A stretch of DNA of 64,000 nt from Microbacterium flavum (GCF_018717645.1 NZ_JAFLHG010000011.1:1-64000), one strand, 5' to 3'. Numbered from the stretch's first letter, positions 52,801-61,577 are shown. Numbers and translations: made by a program. The notes: generated by a model from the letters alone, not told the origin.

Positions 52801-53378
52801 AGTTCGCGGCTCTCGAGCAGCGTCACGCCTTCCTCACCGAGCAGCTGGCCGACCTCGTCCAGACCCGCAAGGACCTCGAGACGATCATCGGCGAGCTCGA
52901 CGAGCGCATGCAGACGATCTTCCTCGCGGCCTTCGAGGACACGAAGGCGGCGTTCGGCGAGGTCTTCCCGATTCTGTTCCCCGGTGGCACCGGCAGCATC
53001 TCGCTGACCGACCCCGACAATCCGCTCACGACCGGCATCGAGGTGTCCGTCCGGCCCGTCGGAAAGAAGATCGAGCGACTCTCGCTCCTGTCCGGAGGTG
53101 AGCGGTCACTCGCAGCGGTGGCGCTGCTCACCGCGATCTTCAAGGCGCGACCGAGCCCGTTCTACATCCTCGACGAGGTCGAGGCGGCCCTCGACGATGC
53201 CAACCTCGGGCGTCTTCTCGGCGTCTTCGAACAGCTGCGCGCGTCCAGTCAGCTCATCGTCATCACCCACCAGAAGCGCACGATGGAGATCGCCGACGCG
53301 CTCTACGGGGTGTCGATGCGGCAGGACGGGGTCTCCGCCGTCATCGGGCAGCGGGTGCGGGAGCGCGAAGCGGTCTGA
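49854..53378 (+). CDS. smc: Chromosome segregation ATPase SMC
   Basis: A 1174-residue SMC. The N-terminal head has Walker A GPNGSGKSNVVDAL (31-44). Two long coiled coils (about 165-490 and 680-1000) flank a hinge around 510-640 (...HGVRGLVGDAVKVTPGFEAA...). The C-terminal head has signature LLSGGERSLAAVALL and Walker B FYILDEVEAALDDAN. It compacts and separates chromosomes with ScpA/ScpB, which are not in the window. The 3' end is followed by ftsY after 23 bases. Confidence 0.97.
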   Translation: MHLKSLTLKGFKSFAQPTTFALEPGVTCIVGPNGSGKSNVVDALAWVMGEQGAKTLRGGKMEDVIFAGTSTRGPLGRAEVQLTIDNGDGALPIDYSEVTISRTLFRNGTSEYAINGQSARLLDVQELLSDSGLGREMHVIVGQGRLDSVLQASPEDRRGFIEEAAGILKHRRRKEKTLRKLDAMQANLTRLSDLAGELRRQLKPLGKQAEIAREAATIAAVVRDAKARLYAAELVALRTQLADHAHSEQERHAERMVLQDQAEQLKLRIDAVESQQRSEAVDAARGVAFALERVQERLRSLYSLAGQRLALLEDDGTLALEVATVSQAAIDEARTETDEIAAGLGDARDAAAAAGRDVIRARAELDALDADIAAQSALVSAHDMRITKLRGAADAAGSRLEAVRAATARQQKALDAALARRAEAEEALAEVDPESAPEGSTGEHTAEYERAQRDAAAAEAEVSALRDRLHAAERETESLTAQSAALGRALDVRNAAAALIDRGAHGVRGLVGDAVKVTPGFEAAIAAALGSLAEGVLVDDVDAALALARAATADDLGRVDIAIAQAQAMTPQLAGLAGVTPAVDVVTAPEGIRGLLAFSAIVEDLEAAHAAGAELARRDVGGAVTIITRSGEVVTEYTVRAGSGGGRSRLELSAERDAAVARLAEIRVVADSLREALGDAQRTWDAARAHTRESLQRLRDHDAALAAHTERLNRATVRHEAAVAECERLEAGLAQVQGTVADAEKAARVATDALTVAQEAPRPILDASSREEMLAALEASRDAEMRARLDVETRKERVRAGEARVDQLVRQRERERSAAEEAARRAVIRRAQREIAAEVTDTLPPLLDSVDRSVTQARVELQLAEQARTALTAELTELRAKDATVRERLAGLTESVHGLELQMHEKRLHVTSLLERVSSELALDEHILISEYGPDQPVPPGAGETAENEVERPFDPASERRRLQDAERKLAQLGRVNPLALEEFAALEQRHAFLTEQLADLVQTRKDLETIIGELDERMQTIFLAAFEDTKAAFGEVFPILFPGGTGSISLTDPDNPLTTGIEVSVRPVGKKIERLSLLSGGERSLAAVALLTAIFKARPSPFYILDEVEAALDDANLGRLLGVFEQLRASSQLIVITHQKRTMEIADALYGVSMRQDGVSAVIGQRVREREAV

Positions 53379-53389
53379 GCCCGGCCGTC

Positions 53390-53401
53390 TAGGCTGGACC
53401 T
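53390..53401 (+). promoter_or_regulatory. -10 box of leaderless ftsY
   Basis: TAGGCT (53390-53395), six bases, then ATG 53402. Confidence 0.55.
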
Positions 53402-54274
53402 ATGGCGGAGAATTCCTGGTCGCTCGGCCGCGCACTGCGCGGCATGTTCGTCAAACCCACGATCGATGAGACGACCTGGGACGACCTCGAGACGGCGCTG
53501 CTCACGGCCGACTTCGGCCCCGACATCACCGAGCGCATCGTGGACGAGCTGCGCGAGAAGGTCGATCGGTACCGCACGACCGATCCGCGCGACCTGCAGC
53601 GGATGCTGAAGGAGACCCTCGAGGAGCACTTCGCGAAATTCGACACGACGCTGCGCCTCACGGAGCGGCCCGCCGTCGTGCTCGTCGTCGGCGTCAACGG
53701 CGTCGGCAAGACGACCACGATCGGCAAATTCGCCAAGTTCCTCCAGCGCTACGGCCGGTCCGTGGTGGTCGGCGCGGCCGACACCTTCCGCGCCGCGGCC
53801 GTCGACCAGCTCGCGACCTGGGCCGAGCGCGGGGGCGCGACGATCGTGCGTCCCCAGCACGAGGGGCAGGACCCGGCATCCGTCGCATACCAGACGATCG
53901 ACTACGCGAAGCAGACCGGCACCGAGATCGTGCTCGTCGACACGGCCGGGCGCCTTCACACCAAGGGCGGGCTCATGGACGAGCTCACCAAGATCCGCCG
54001 TGTGATCGAGAAGCAGGCGCCGATCAGCGAGGTGCTGCTGGTGCTGGATGCCACGACCGGCCAGAACGGGGTCATGCAGGCCGAGGCCTTCCTCGAGCAC
54101 GCCGGCGTCACCGGTCTGGTGCTCACGAAGCTCGACGGATCCGCCAAGGGCGGCTTCGTCCTCGCGGTGCAGGAGCGCACCGGCATCCCGGTGAAACTGC
54201 TCGGCCAGGGCGAGGGGATCGGCGACCTCACCGGCTTCACTCCGCACGTGTTCGCCGCCGCTCTGGTGGACTGA
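53402..54274 (+). CDS. ftsY: Signal recognition particle receptor FtsY
   Basis: A 290-residue SRP GTPase lacking the long acidic A domain, as usual in this group. The N domain covers 1-85; the G domain has VVGVNGVGKTTTIGKFAKFL, DTFRAAAVDQLATWA, VDTAGRLHTKGGLMDEL and TKLDGSAKGG. It docks the SRP (Ffh, also in this window) at the membrane. The stop TGA shares its last base with a seven-codon frame that repeats the FtsY end. Confidence 0.96.
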   Translation: MAENSWSLGRALRGMFVKPTIDETTWDDLETALLTADFGPDITERIVDELREKVDRYRTTDPRDLQRMLKETLEEHFAKFDTTLRLTERPAVVLVVGVNGVGKTTTIGKFAKFLQRYGRSVVVGAADTFRAAAVDQLATWAERGGATIVRPQHEGQDPASVAYQTIDYAKQTGTEIVLVDTAGRLHTKGGLMDELTKIRRVIEKQAPISEVLLVLDATTGQNGVMQAEAFLEHAGVTGLVLTKLDGSAKGGFVLAVQERTGIPVKLLGQGEGIGDLTGFTPHVFAAALVD

Positions 54275-54297
54275 TGCGCGCGGCGCTGGTGGACTGA
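54260..54297 (+). repeat. Short tandem repeat at the ftsY stop
   Basis: The last codons of ftsY (GCTCTGGTGGACTGA) are repeated 24 bases later as GCGCTGGTGGACTGA. Between them ATGCGCGCG gives a seven-codon frame MRAALVD that starts on the A of the ftsY stop. Confidence 0.7.
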
Positions 54298-54324
54298 GGG
54301 CCGCGACGGTGGTTGCATAGGGAC

Positions 54325-54825
54325 ATGGCGATCGAGCACGACTACTTCGGACTCCTCGAGTCCGGGCCCGACGGATCGATCTTCTGGTCCGAGACGGTCG
54401 ACTTCGCGGATCAGCGCGTGACGGTCGACCTCACCGCGCCCGACCAGGACGACGTGTCCCAGGACGCGCTGGATGTCGCGGCGGCCATGATCTCCTCGCT
54501 CGAGGACATCGACCTCACGGCGCGGAACGCGATGGTCTCCGAACTCGACGACCGGACGAGCGAGGTCACGGAGTACCTCCTGCAGCAGCAGGAGGAGTTC
54601 GGGGAGAACCTGACGGACGTCCTCGTCGACATCTCCGGGGACGTGCAGATGGACATCATCCGCTCGCTGCAGCTGGTGAGCATGACGATCCTCGCCGACG
54701 AGCACGGCGGTGCCGACCCGTTCGCGGTCCTGGAGTACGCGCTGGATGCCGACGCCACCGACGACGTGCTGCTCGTGCACCTCACGAGCGACGGAGCGGT
54801 CCAGTCGGTCACGAGCGCCGACTGA
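54325..54825 (+). CDS. DUF2004 family protein
   Basis: A 166-residue acidic soluble protein, HDYFGLLESGPDGSIFWSET at the N-terminus, matching DUF2004-type proteins of unknown function. No Cys or recognised catalytic motif; the middle is helical (...TEYLLQQQEEFGENLTDVLV...). Start ATG 54325; a TTG four codons upstream is also open. It ends 10 bases before the convergent lipA. Confidence 0.72.
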   Translation: MAIEHDYFGLLESGPDGSIFWSETVDFADQRVTVDLTAPDQDDVSQDALDVAAAMISSLEDIDLTARNAMVSELDDRTSEVTEYLLQQQEEFGENLTDVLVDISGDVQMDIIRSLQLVSMTILADEHGGADPFAVLEYALDADATDDVLLVHLTSDGAVQSVTSAD

Positions 54826-54835
54826 ACCGCTCCGC

Positions 54836-55861
54836 TCACACGGCCTGAGCGAACGAGGCCTCTTCGGCCGCGCGCCCGAGATGGGCGAGGTGCGGCGGCA
54901 GCTCCCGCCCCTTCGACGCCATGGACTGAGCCCAGAGGCGCCCGGCGCGATACGACGAGCGCACGAGCGGTCCGGCGAGGACGCCGAGGAAGCCGATGCG
55001 CTCCGCCTCCTCCTTGAACCCGACGAACTCATCGGGCTTGACCCACCGAGCGACCGGCAGGTGGCGCGGGGAGGGGCGGAGGTACTGCGTGATCGTGATG
55101 ATGTCCGTGCCGGCGTCGTGCAGATCGTGGAGCGCCTGCACGACCTCTTCGGGCTCCTCGCCCATGCCGAGGATGAGATTCGACTTGGTGATGAGCCCCG
55201 CCGCACGCGCCTGCGTCAGCACGTCGAGGGAGCGCTCGTAGCGGAAGGCGGGCCGGATGCGCTTGAAGATGCGCGGCACCGTCTCGACGTTGTGCGCGAA
55301 CACCTCGGGGCGCGCGTCGAACACCTCGTTCAGGAGGCGCGGCTCGCCGTTGAAGTCCGTCGCGAGCAGTTCGACGCCCGTCTCGGGGTTCATCGCGTGG
55401 ATCTGTCGGATCGTCTCCGCATTGAGCCAGGAGCCCCCGTCGGGGAGGTCGTCGCGGGCGACGCAGGTGACCGTGGCGTAGCGCAGCTGCATCCGGCGCA
55501 CGCTGTCGGCGACGCGGCGCGGCTCGTCGGTGTCGTAGTCGGCGGGCTTGCCCGTATCGATCTGGCAGAAATCGCACCGCCGGGTGCACTGCGAGCCGCC
55601 GATCAGGAAGGTGGCCTCGCGGTCCTCCCAGCACTCGTAGATGTTCGGGCAGCCCGCTTCCTGGCAGACGGTGTGAAGCTCTTCGCCCTTCACGAGCGCC
55701 TGGAGGGCCTGATACTCCGGCCCCATCTTCGCCTTCGTCTTGATCCAGTCGGGCTTGCGCTCGATCGGCGTCTGGGCGTTGCGCACCTCGAGGCGCAGGA
55801 GCTTGCGTCCGTCAGGCGCCGACGCGGGAGCAGACGATGCGGGGGTGCCGCAGGCGCTCAT
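54836..55861 (-). CDS. lipA: Lipoyl synthase
   Basis: A 341-residue radical SAM enzyme that inserts two sulfurs into octanoyl groups. The auxiliary 4Fe-4S cluster is in [12 protein letters not shown], the SAM cluster in CTRRCDFC, and the C-terminal RSSYRAG motif supplies the serine ligand. The ATG overlaps the lipB stop by four bases. Works after LipB on lipoyl domains of the 2-oxoacid dehydrogenases and glycine cleavage system. Confidence 0.96.
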   Translation of the reverse strand: MSACGTPASSAPASAPDGRKLLRLEVRNAQTPIERKPDWIKTKAKMGPEYQALQALVKGEELHTVCQEAGCPNIYECWEDREATFLIGGSQCTRRCDFCQIDTGKPADYDTDEPRRVADSVRRMQLRYATVTCVARDDLPDGGSWLNAETIRQIHAMNPETGVELLATDFNGEPRLLNEVFDARPEVFAHNVETVPRIFKRIRPAFRYERSLDVLTQARAAGLITKSNLILGMGEEPEEVVQALHDLHDAGTDIITITQYLRPSPRHLPVARWVKPDEFVGFKEEAERIGFLGVLAGPLVRSSYRAGRLWAQSMASKGRELPPHLAHLGRAAEEASFAQAV

Positions 55862-56502
55862 GCCGCCGCCTCCGCCGGGGCGAAGGATGCCTGGAACGCG
55901 GCCGTCACGGCATCCACGACATCCGCGGGGCGGACATCGCGCCCGAGCACCTCGCTGATCGTGGTGACGCCGGCGTCGGAGATCCCGCAGGGGATGATCT
56001 GGGAGAACGGCAGGAGCGAGTTGTCGCAGTTCAGCGCGAAGCCGTGCATCGTGACGCCGCGCTGGACGCGGACGCCGATCGCGGCGATCTTGTCTTCGGA
56101 CAGCGGTCGGCGCACCCACACCCCGCTGCGTCCGTCCACGCGGTACCCCTCGACACCGAGGCCGGCGAGCACATCGATGAGGATGCCTTCGAGCCGGCGC
56201 ACGTGCGCGACGACATCGACGGGCTCCCTCAGGCGGACGATCGGATAGCCGACCAGCTGGCCCGGGCCGTGCCAGGTGATCTTCCCGCCGCGGTCGACGT
56301 CGACCACGGGGGTCCCGTCGGTCGGGCGCTCGTGGCGAGCTGTCCGCGCGCCGGCCGTGAAGACCGGTTCGTGTTCGAGGAGCAGCAGCGTGTCGGGGCG
56401 GGTGCCGGCGACGACGTCGGCGTGGATCTCACGCTGTTGCGCCCAGGCGTCGGGGTAGGGGACGAAGTCGGGGGCGAGCCCCTCGATGCGGACGTCGAGC
56501 AT
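55858..56502 (-). CDS. lipB: Octanoyl-ACP protein octanoyltransferase
   Basis: A 214-residue LipB with the family segment [20 protein letters not shown] and the active Cys in [18 protein letters not shown]. It moves octanoate from acyl carrier protein to lipoyl domains. ATG 56502 has AAGGAG four bases upstream, which decides the start over longer frames. First gene of the lipB-lipA operon. Confidence 0.95.
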   Translation of the reverse strand: MLDVRIEGLAPDFVPYPDAWAQQREIHADVVAGTRPDTLLLLEHEPVFTAGARTARHERPTDGTPVVDVDRGGKITWHGPGQLVGYPIVRLREPVDVVAHVRRLEGILIDVLAGLGVEGYRVDGRSGVWVRRPLSEDKIAAIGVRVQRGVTMHGFALNCDNSLLPFSQIIPCGISDAGVTTISEVLGRDVRPADVVDAVTAAFQASFAPAEAAA

Positions 56503-56587
56503 GACGCTCCTTCGGATCGGTTTGTGTACCGAGTCCAACAATACGCCTCGGGAGAACGGGACGCCCCGACGGAATCGAACGACTCAC

Positions 56588-56599
56588 TACAGTGGCGGG
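56588..56599 (+). promoter_or_regulatory. -10 box of leaderless tetR gene
   Basis: TACAGT (56588-56593), six bases, then ATG 56600. Lies in the 97-base gap divergent from lipB. Confidence 0.55.
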
Positions 56600-57169
56600 A
56601 TGAGCATCGGCCGTCCGCGCGCGACATCGCGAGACGTGATCGCCGAAGCCGCCTGCGAGCTCTTCCTCGAGCAGGGGTTCGAGGGGACGACCGTCGCCGA
56701 CATCACGCAGCGGGCCGGCGTCAGCAGGTCGAGCTTCTTCAACTACTTCACCGCGAAGTCGGATGTGCTCTGGGCGGGCCTGGACGAGCGGATCGCCACG
56801 CTGGAGACGCTCCTTCTGGGGGACACGGCGGGGGATGCCGCGGCGGAGGTCCGCGCCGCCGTCCGGGGAGTGGGTGAGGGCTTCGCGCCCGACAGCCTCG
56901 CGCTCGCGCTCGTCCACACCGATGCGATGGGCCTCGCCGACGAGCTCGAACGCGACGCGGGCATCCGACGATCCCGGATCGCCGCGGCCATCTCCCATCG
57001 GCTGCGCGCGGACGGAGTGGTGCCCCTTCGGGCCGAGGTCGCCGGCGCTGCGCACGCGGGTGCCGTGCTCTCCGCGATCGAGGTCTGGGCGACGGCGGGC
57101 CCCGGCCGAGCGCCCCTGGGCGTCGTCCTCGCCGAGGCGATGGACGCCGCAGGCCCCACGCTTCCGTAG
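56600..57169 (+). CDS. TetR-family regulator
   Basis: A 189-residue TetR regulator. The N-terminal HTH is RDVIAEAACELFLEQGFEGT then TVADITQRAGVSRSSFFNYF. The ligand-binding C-terminal part is Ala-rich and not specific. It lies between lipB (divergent) and ffh (12 bases downstream, same strand), so its targets may include either or neither. No operator dyad was recognised. Confidence 0.88.
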   Translation: MSIGRPRATSRDVIAEAACELFLEQGFEGTTVADITQRAGVSRSSFFNYFTAKSDVLWAGLDERIATLETLLLGDTAGDAAAEVRAAVRGVGEGFAPDSLALALVHTDAMGLADELERDAGIRRSRIAAAISHRLRADGVVPLRAEVAGAAHAGAVLSAIEVWATAGPGRAPLGVVLAEAMDAAGPTLP

Positions 57170-57172
57170 AAT
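57167..57172 (+). promoter_or_regulatory. -10 box of ffh
   Basis: TAGAAT overlaps the tetR stop and lies nine bases before the ffh ATG, so the 5' leader would be only about three bases. Confidence 0.5.
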
Positions 57173-57181
57173 CGGGGGATC

Positions 57182-58741
57182 ATGGCGACTTTCGGCACCC
57201 TGAGCGACCGGCTCACAGAGACCTTCAAGAACCTCCGCACCAAGGGCAAGCTGACGCCCGCGGACGTCGACGGCACGGTCCGCGAGATCCGGCGGGCGCT
57301 GCTGGATGCCGACGTCGCCCTCGTCGTGGTGAAGGACTTCACCGCCAAGGTCCGCGAGCGCGCCCTCGGCGACGAGGTGAACCGCGCACTCAATCCTGCG
57401 CAGCAGGTCGTCCAGATCGTCAACGAGGAGCTCGTGGCGATCCTCGGCGGCGAGCAGCGTCGTCTGCAGTTCGCCAAGACGGCCCCGACGGTCATCATGC
57501 TCGCGGGGCTCCAGGGCTCGGGCAAGACGACGTTCGCCGGCAAGCTCGCCAAGCAGCTGGAGAAGGACGGGCACACCCCCCTCCTCGTCGCCGCCGACCT
57601 GCAGCGTCCGAACGCCGTGAACCAGCTCCAGGTCGTCGCGCAGCAGGCCGGGGCCGCCGTGTACGCCCCGCAGCCGGGCAACGGCGTCGGCAACCCCGTG
57701 CAGGTCGCGCGCGACGGCGTGGAGACCGCGCGGCGCCAGCAGCACGATGTCGTCATCATCGACACCGCTGGCCGCCTCGGCGTCGACGCCGAACTCATGA
57801 AGCAGGCGGCCGACATCCGCAGGGCGACCGACCCCGACGAGGTCCTGTTCGTCATCGACGCGATGATCGGCCAGGACGCCGTGAACACCGCCAAGGCGTT
57901 CCAGGACGGCGTGGATTTCACCGGTGTCGTGCTCTCCAAGCTCGACGGCGATGCCCGCGGCGGCGCGGCGCTGTCCGTGGCATCCGTCACCGGCCGCCCG
58001 ATCATCTACGCGTCGACCGGAGAGGGCCTCGACGACCTCGAGGCGTTCCACCCCGACCGCATGGCGAGCCGGATCCTCGATCTCGGCGACATCCTGACGC
58101 TCATCGAGCAGGCTCAGGAGGCGTTCGACGAGGAGGAGGCGCGGAAGGTCGCCGAGAAGCTCGCGACCGAGACCTTCACCCTCGAGGACTTCCTCGAACA
58201 GCTTCAGCAGATGAAGAAGATGGGCTCGATGAAGAAGATGCTCGGGATGCTCCCGGGCATGGGCCAGATGAAGCAGCAGCTCGAGAACTTCGACGACAGG
58301 GAGATCGACCGCACCGAGGCGATCATCCGCTCGATGACGCCCGTCGAGCGGCGGAACCCCAAGGTCCTCAACGGGTCGCGTCGCCTGCGGATCGCGCGCG
58401 GCTCCGGCATGACGGTGACCGATGTGAACCAGCTGGTGCAGCGGTTCGAGCAGGCCGCGAAGATGATGAAGACCGTCGCGCGCGGCGGGGTGCCCTCGAT
58501 GCCCGGGATGGGTTCGCTCGGCGGAAAGCCCGGTGCCTCCAGCAAGCGGGGCGGCAAGCAGAAGAAGAGCACCGGGTCCCGTTCAGGGAACCCGGCCAAG
58601 CGGGCCGCGGAGAATACCGGTCTCGCGGCCGCACAGACCGCTCCGACCGGATCCGGCTTCGGGCTCGGCGCCGGCGGTGGCTCGGGTCAGCCCAGCGAGG
58701 CTGATCTCGCCGAGATCCAGAAGCTCTTCGGCAAGGGCTGA
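57182..58741 (+). CDS. ffh: Signal recognition particle protein Ffh
   Basis: A 519-residue SRP54 homologue. The NG domain has MLAGLQGSGKTTFAGKLAKQ, ADLQRPNAVNQLQ, IDTAGRLGVDAELM and SKLDGDARGG. The Met-rich M domain (KKMGSMKKMLGMLPGMGQMK) binds signal peptides and SRP RNA. The last 75 residues are a Gly/Ser/Lys-rich tail. Its partner FtsY is 3 kb away. Confidence 0.97.
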   Translation: MATFGTLSDRLTETFKNLRTKGKLTPADVDGTVREIRRALLDADVALVVVKDFTAKVRERALGDEVNRALNPAQQVVQIVNEELVAILGGEQRRLQFAKTAPTVIMLAGLQGSGKTTFAGKLAKQLEKDGHTPLLVAADLQRPNAVNQLQVVAQQAGAAVYAPQPGNGVGNPVQVARDGVETARRQQHDVVIIDTAGRLGVDAELMKQAADIRRATDPDEVLFVIDAMIGQDAVNTAKAFQDGVDFTGVVLSKLDGDARGGAALSVASVTGRPIIYASTGEGLDDLEAFHPDRMASRILDLGDILTLIEQAQEAFDEEEARKVAEKLATETFTLEDFLEQLQQMKKMGSMKKMLGMLPGMGQMKQQLENFDDREIDRTEAIIRSMTPVERRNPKVLNGSRRLRIARGSGMTVTDVNQLVQRFEQAAKMMKTVARGGVPSMPGMGSLGGKPGASSKRGGKQKKSTGSRSGNPAKRAAENTGLAAAQTAPTGSGFGLGAGGGSGQPSEADLAEIQKLFGKG

Positions 58742-58745
58742 TCCG

Positions 58746-59510
58746 CTACGGCAGGATGCCGGCGCCCTGCAGGCTCGTCAGCACCGCGTGCTCGATCGCC
58801 TGCTGCCCGCGCGGGGTGGGGTGCACGTCATCGGCCTGCATCCAATCCGCGTGGCCGCTGAGGGGCTGACCCACATCGAGGAAGACCCCGTCCACCATCC
58901 CGACCGCGATGCGCAGGTCGTCGGAGGTCGAGGCCACGTCGTCGGGGAGGTCGGCGTCGTCGTTCCAGATCGTGCTGAGTCCGATGATCCGGGCGTCCGG
59001 CGCGGCGTCGTGCATCTCCTGCACCGTCGTGATCGTCTCGGAGCGGATGTCGTCGGGATCCTCGCCGAAGTCGTTGCTCGAGGACTGGACGATGACGACA
59101 TCCGGCTGCAGGGCGGCCAGGGCCGGGACGAGGCCCGCGTACGGCGTGCCGCAGTCGCCGGAGACGACGAACCCCATGCCCCCGCAGGCGAGGTTGGTGA
59201 GGGTGATGTGCTCCTTGTCGGCGAGGAGCGTCGGCCAGGCCTGGCCGAGGTCGAGGCCGTACCCGGACATGAGCGAGTCGCCGACTGTCGTCACGCGCAG
59301 CCTGTTCGCGGTCTTCGACGTCGGATTCGGGGTCGGCACCGGTGCGGCGAACGTGGGCGCCGCACCGCCGGCGGCATCCGCGGCCGATCCCGGATCGGGC
59401 GCGCAGCCGGAGATGAGAAGGGCGGTGACCGCGGTTCCGGTGATCGCGGCGATCGCCGCGATGCGGGGCCTGGGCGGGCGGACGGTCGAACCGGAGCGCG
59501 GGCGTGGCAT
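58746..59510 (-). CDS. SGNH/GDSL hydrolase lipoprotein
   Basis: A 254-residue exported protein. A twin-Arg-like basic start precedes a hydrophobic segment and lipobox LISGC (Cys36). The SGNH esterase blocks are VGDSLMSGYG (Ser), ACGGMG (Gly), QSSSNDFG (Asn) and DDVHPTPRG (Asp, His). An extracellular esterase or lipase of unknown substrate. The ATG is six bases after TAGGGT, so leaderless. Confidence 0.85.
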   Translation of the reverse strand: MPRPRSGSTVRPPRPRIAAIAAITGTAVTALLISGCAPDPGSAADAAGGAAPTFAAPVPTPNPTSKTANRLRVTTVGDSLMSGYGLDLGQAWPTLLADKEHITLTNLACGGMGFVVSGDCGTPYAGLVPALAALQPDVVIVQSSSNDFGEDPDDIRSETITTVQEMHDAAPDARIIGLSTIWNDDADLPDDVASTSDDLRIAVGMVDGVFLDVGQPLSGHADWMQADDVHPTPRGQQAIEHAVLTSLQGAGILP

Positions 59511-59522
59511 AGGCGCACCCTA
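59511..59522 (-). promoter_or_regulatory. -10 box of the SGNH lipoprotein gene
   Basis: On the minus strand TAGGGT, six bases (GCGCCT), then ATG 59510. Confidence 0.55.
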
Positions 59523-59533
59523 CGCCCGCTCGG

Positions 59534-60721
59534 CTAGGACTGCGCCGTGAGCCCGTCCCCGCCGGCGAGATCGCGCAGGTGGTCGCGCAGCGTGGGTCCG
59601 GCGCGGAACTCGCGGATGAGGTGCTGGACCACCTGGCGCAGGTCACCTCCGGCGGCGTCGGCGACGAGGAGCTGACGTGACGAGCTGCCGCCTTCGTCGA
59701 GGATCCGCGCGACGCCGGCGAACTCCCGGGCGCAGTGCAGCTCCTCGGCGATCGGGGCGAGCTCGGACAGCGTCTCGCGGAGATGCTCGGACACGTGCCG
59801 CTGCGTGCCCTCGCGATCGACGATGACGCGGGCCTCGGCGCCGTACCGCGCGGCGCGCCACTTGTTCTCACGGACGAACCACGGCTGCAGCGCGGGGAGG
59901 TCCCGCCCGGCATCCAGCTCGCGGGAGAAGTGCTCCACGAGGACCTGGACGAGTGCGGCGACGGCCGCGAGCTCGGGAAGGGTGGACATCCCGTCGCACG
60001 CGCGCACCTCGATCGTGCCCCAGCGCGGTGCCGGGCGGATGTCCCACCGCACCTCCGTGGCATCGTCCATGACCCCGGTGCGGATCATGTCGTCGAGGTA
60101 GGACTCGTACTGGGCCCAGTCGGTGAGCGGCCAGGGGAGTCCCGCGGTGGGGAGCTGCTGGAAGACGAGGGAGCGGTTGGACGCGTAGCCCGTGCGCTCG
60201 CCCGCCCAGAACGGGCTGGAGGCCGACAGCGCCTGCAGGTGGGGCAGATAGGTCGCGAGGGCGCCGATGATGGGGAAGACCTTGTCCACGTCCTCGACGC
60301 CGACGTGGACGTGGATGCCCCAGATCATCATGTTGCGCCCCCACCACTGGGTGCGCTCGATGAGCTTGTGATAGCGGGTCTTGTCGGTGACCTCCTGGTC
60401 GTACCACTGCGCGAACGGGTGGCTCCCTGCCGAGAGCAGCTCGATCCCGAGCGGATCGCTGACGGTCCGGATCTGGGCGATGGCATCGGCGATGTCATCG
60501 ATCACCGCAGCGACCGTGTCGCCGATGCCGCTCGTCACCTCGATCGTGTTGGTGAGGAGCTCCTCCGTGATCGTGTGCCGTTCGAGGTCCGCGCCTGCGC
60601 CGATGGCGGCGAGCACCTCGGGAGCCCGGGGTACGAGGTCGCCCGTGTCGGCGTCCGCCAGCATGATCTCCCACTCGACGCCCATCGAGGAACGGGCGGA
60701 GGTCGCGAAGGGCACCGTCAT
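59534..60721 (-). CDS. YbdK-type glutamate--cysteine ligase family 2
   Basis: A 395-residue carboxylate-amine ligase with the N-terminal SMGVEWEIMLADADTGDLVP, WWGRNMMIWGIHVHVGVEDV and RWDIRPAPRWGTIEVRACDG blocks of the GCS2 family. It may join glutamate and cysteine weakly or use another amine; actinobacteria generally use mycothiol, so glutathione synthesis is not assumed. Start ATG 60721 is six bases after CAGACT. Confidence 0.88.
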   Translation of the reverse strand: MTVPFATSARSSMGVEWEIMLADADTGDLVPRAPEVLAAIGAGADLERHTITEELLTNTIEVTSGIGDTVAAVIDDIADAIAQIRTVSDPLGIELLSAGSHPFAQWYDQEVTDKTRYHKLIERTQWWGRNMMIWGIHVHVGVEDVDKVFPIIGALATYLPHLQALSASSPFWAGERTGYASNRSLVFQQLPTAGLPWPLTDWAQYESYLDDMIRTGVMDDATEVRWDIRPAPRWGTIEVRACDGMSTLPELAAVAALVQVLVEHFSRELDAGRDLPALQPWFVRENKWRAARYGAEARVIVDREGTQRHVSEHLRETLSELAPIAEELHCAREFAGVARILDEGGSSSRQLLVADAAGGDLRQVVQHLIREFRAGPTLRDHLRDLAGGDGLTAQS

Positions 60722-60733
60722 GGCGCCAGTCTG
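60722..60733 (-). promoter_or_regulatory. -10 box of the YbdK-type ligase gene
   Basis: On the minus strand CAGACT, six bases (GGCGCC), then ATG 60721. The box deviates from TANNNT at its first base. Confidence 0.45.
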
Positions 60734-60917
60734 ACACGAGCGGGGCGGACCGAACGCGTCGGTTCGCGGCATCCGCAACAATCTGGCAAAATGGACCGTT
60801 GGACCACTCGCGCGACCCTCTAACCGGGCGGGGACGGTCCACCTCAGAGCTCCCGCCGGGTGTGCACCCCACGCTCCAGGCGACGTTCATCACCTCACAA
60901 CACCATTCAGGAGAATT
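60734..60917 (+). promoter_or_regulatory. rpsP operon leader with a hairpin
   Basis: The gap upstream of rpsP has TGGACCGT (60792-60799) complementary to ACGGTCCA (60834-60841), able to form an eight-pair stem in the 5' leader. TTCGCG (60763) with CAAAAT (60787) is a possible promoter with an 18-base spacer. AGGAG lies just before the rpsP GTG. Confidence 0.4.
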
Positions 60918-61340
60918 GTGGCTGTCAAGATCCGTCTCAAGCGCCTCGGCAAGATCCGTGCGCCCTACTACCGCATCGTCGTCGCCGACTCGCGCACCAA
61001 GCGCGACGGCCGCGTCATCGAGGAGATCGGTCAGTACCACCCGACCGAGGAGCCCTCGATCATCAAGGTCGACTCCGACCGCGCCCAGTACTGGCTCTCC
61101 GTCGGCGCGCAGCCGACCGAGCAGGTCGCGGCACTGCTGAAGCTCACGGGCGACTGGGGCAAGTTCAAGGGCGACAAGAACGCCGTCTCGACGGTGAAGG
61201 TCGCCGGCGAGAAGGAGGAGTTCACGCTGGACTCCGGCAAGAAGTCGGTCATCGTCCCGAAGGCGGAGAAGAAGGCCGACGCGCCCGCCGCCGAGGCGGC
61301 CGACGCCGAGACCGAGGCCCCCGCGGCCGACGCCGAGTAA
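60918..61340 (+). CDS. rpsP: 30S ribosomal protein S16
   Basis: A 140-residue S16. The core is [20 protein letters not shown] through [16 protein letters not shown]; the last 35 residues are an Ala/Glu-rich extension found in actinobacteria. GTG start with AGGAG four bases upstream. First gene of rpsP-khpA-rimM. Confidence 0.96.
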   Translation: MAVKIRLKRLGKIRAPYYRIVVADSRTKRDGRVIEEIGQYHPTEEPSIIKVDSDRAQYWLSVGAQPTEQVAALLKLTGDWGKFKGDKNAVSTVKVAGEKEEFTLDSGKKSVIVPKAEKKADAPAAEAADAETEAPAADAE

Positions 61341-61345
61341 TCGCT

Positions 61346-61576
61346 GTGCTGTCCGCCGCGCTCGAACACATCGTCAAGGGGATCGTCGATCACCCCGACG
61401 ACGTCGTCATCCATTCCTCCACGTCGCCCCGCGGCGACGTCCTCGAGGTGCGCGTGCACCCCGATGACCGAGGTCGGGTGATCGGGCGCGGCGGTCGCAC
61501 CGCGAAGGCGCTGCGCACCCTCGTCTCCGCTCTCGCCGACGGCGCCCGCGTGCGCGTCGACGTCGCGGACGACTGA
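61346..61576 (+). CDS. khpA: KH-domain RNA-binding protein KhpA
   Basis: A 76-residue single KH domain, GRVIGRGGRTAKALRTLVSA with the GxxG loop GRGG. Such proteins bind RNA, often with KhpB, and lie between rpsP and rimM in most Gram-positives. GTG 61346 is used; frames extending upstream run through rpsP and are not real. Confidence 0.9.
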   Translation: MLSAALEHIVKGIVDHPDDVVIHSSTSPRGDVLEVRVHPDDRGRVIGRGGRTAKALRTLVSALADGARVRVDVADD

Positions 61577-61577
61577 C

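Noticed and set aside
60860..61345. Longer frame upstream of khpA
   Set aside because: It overlaps the whole of rpsP in a different frame with no protein-like composition.
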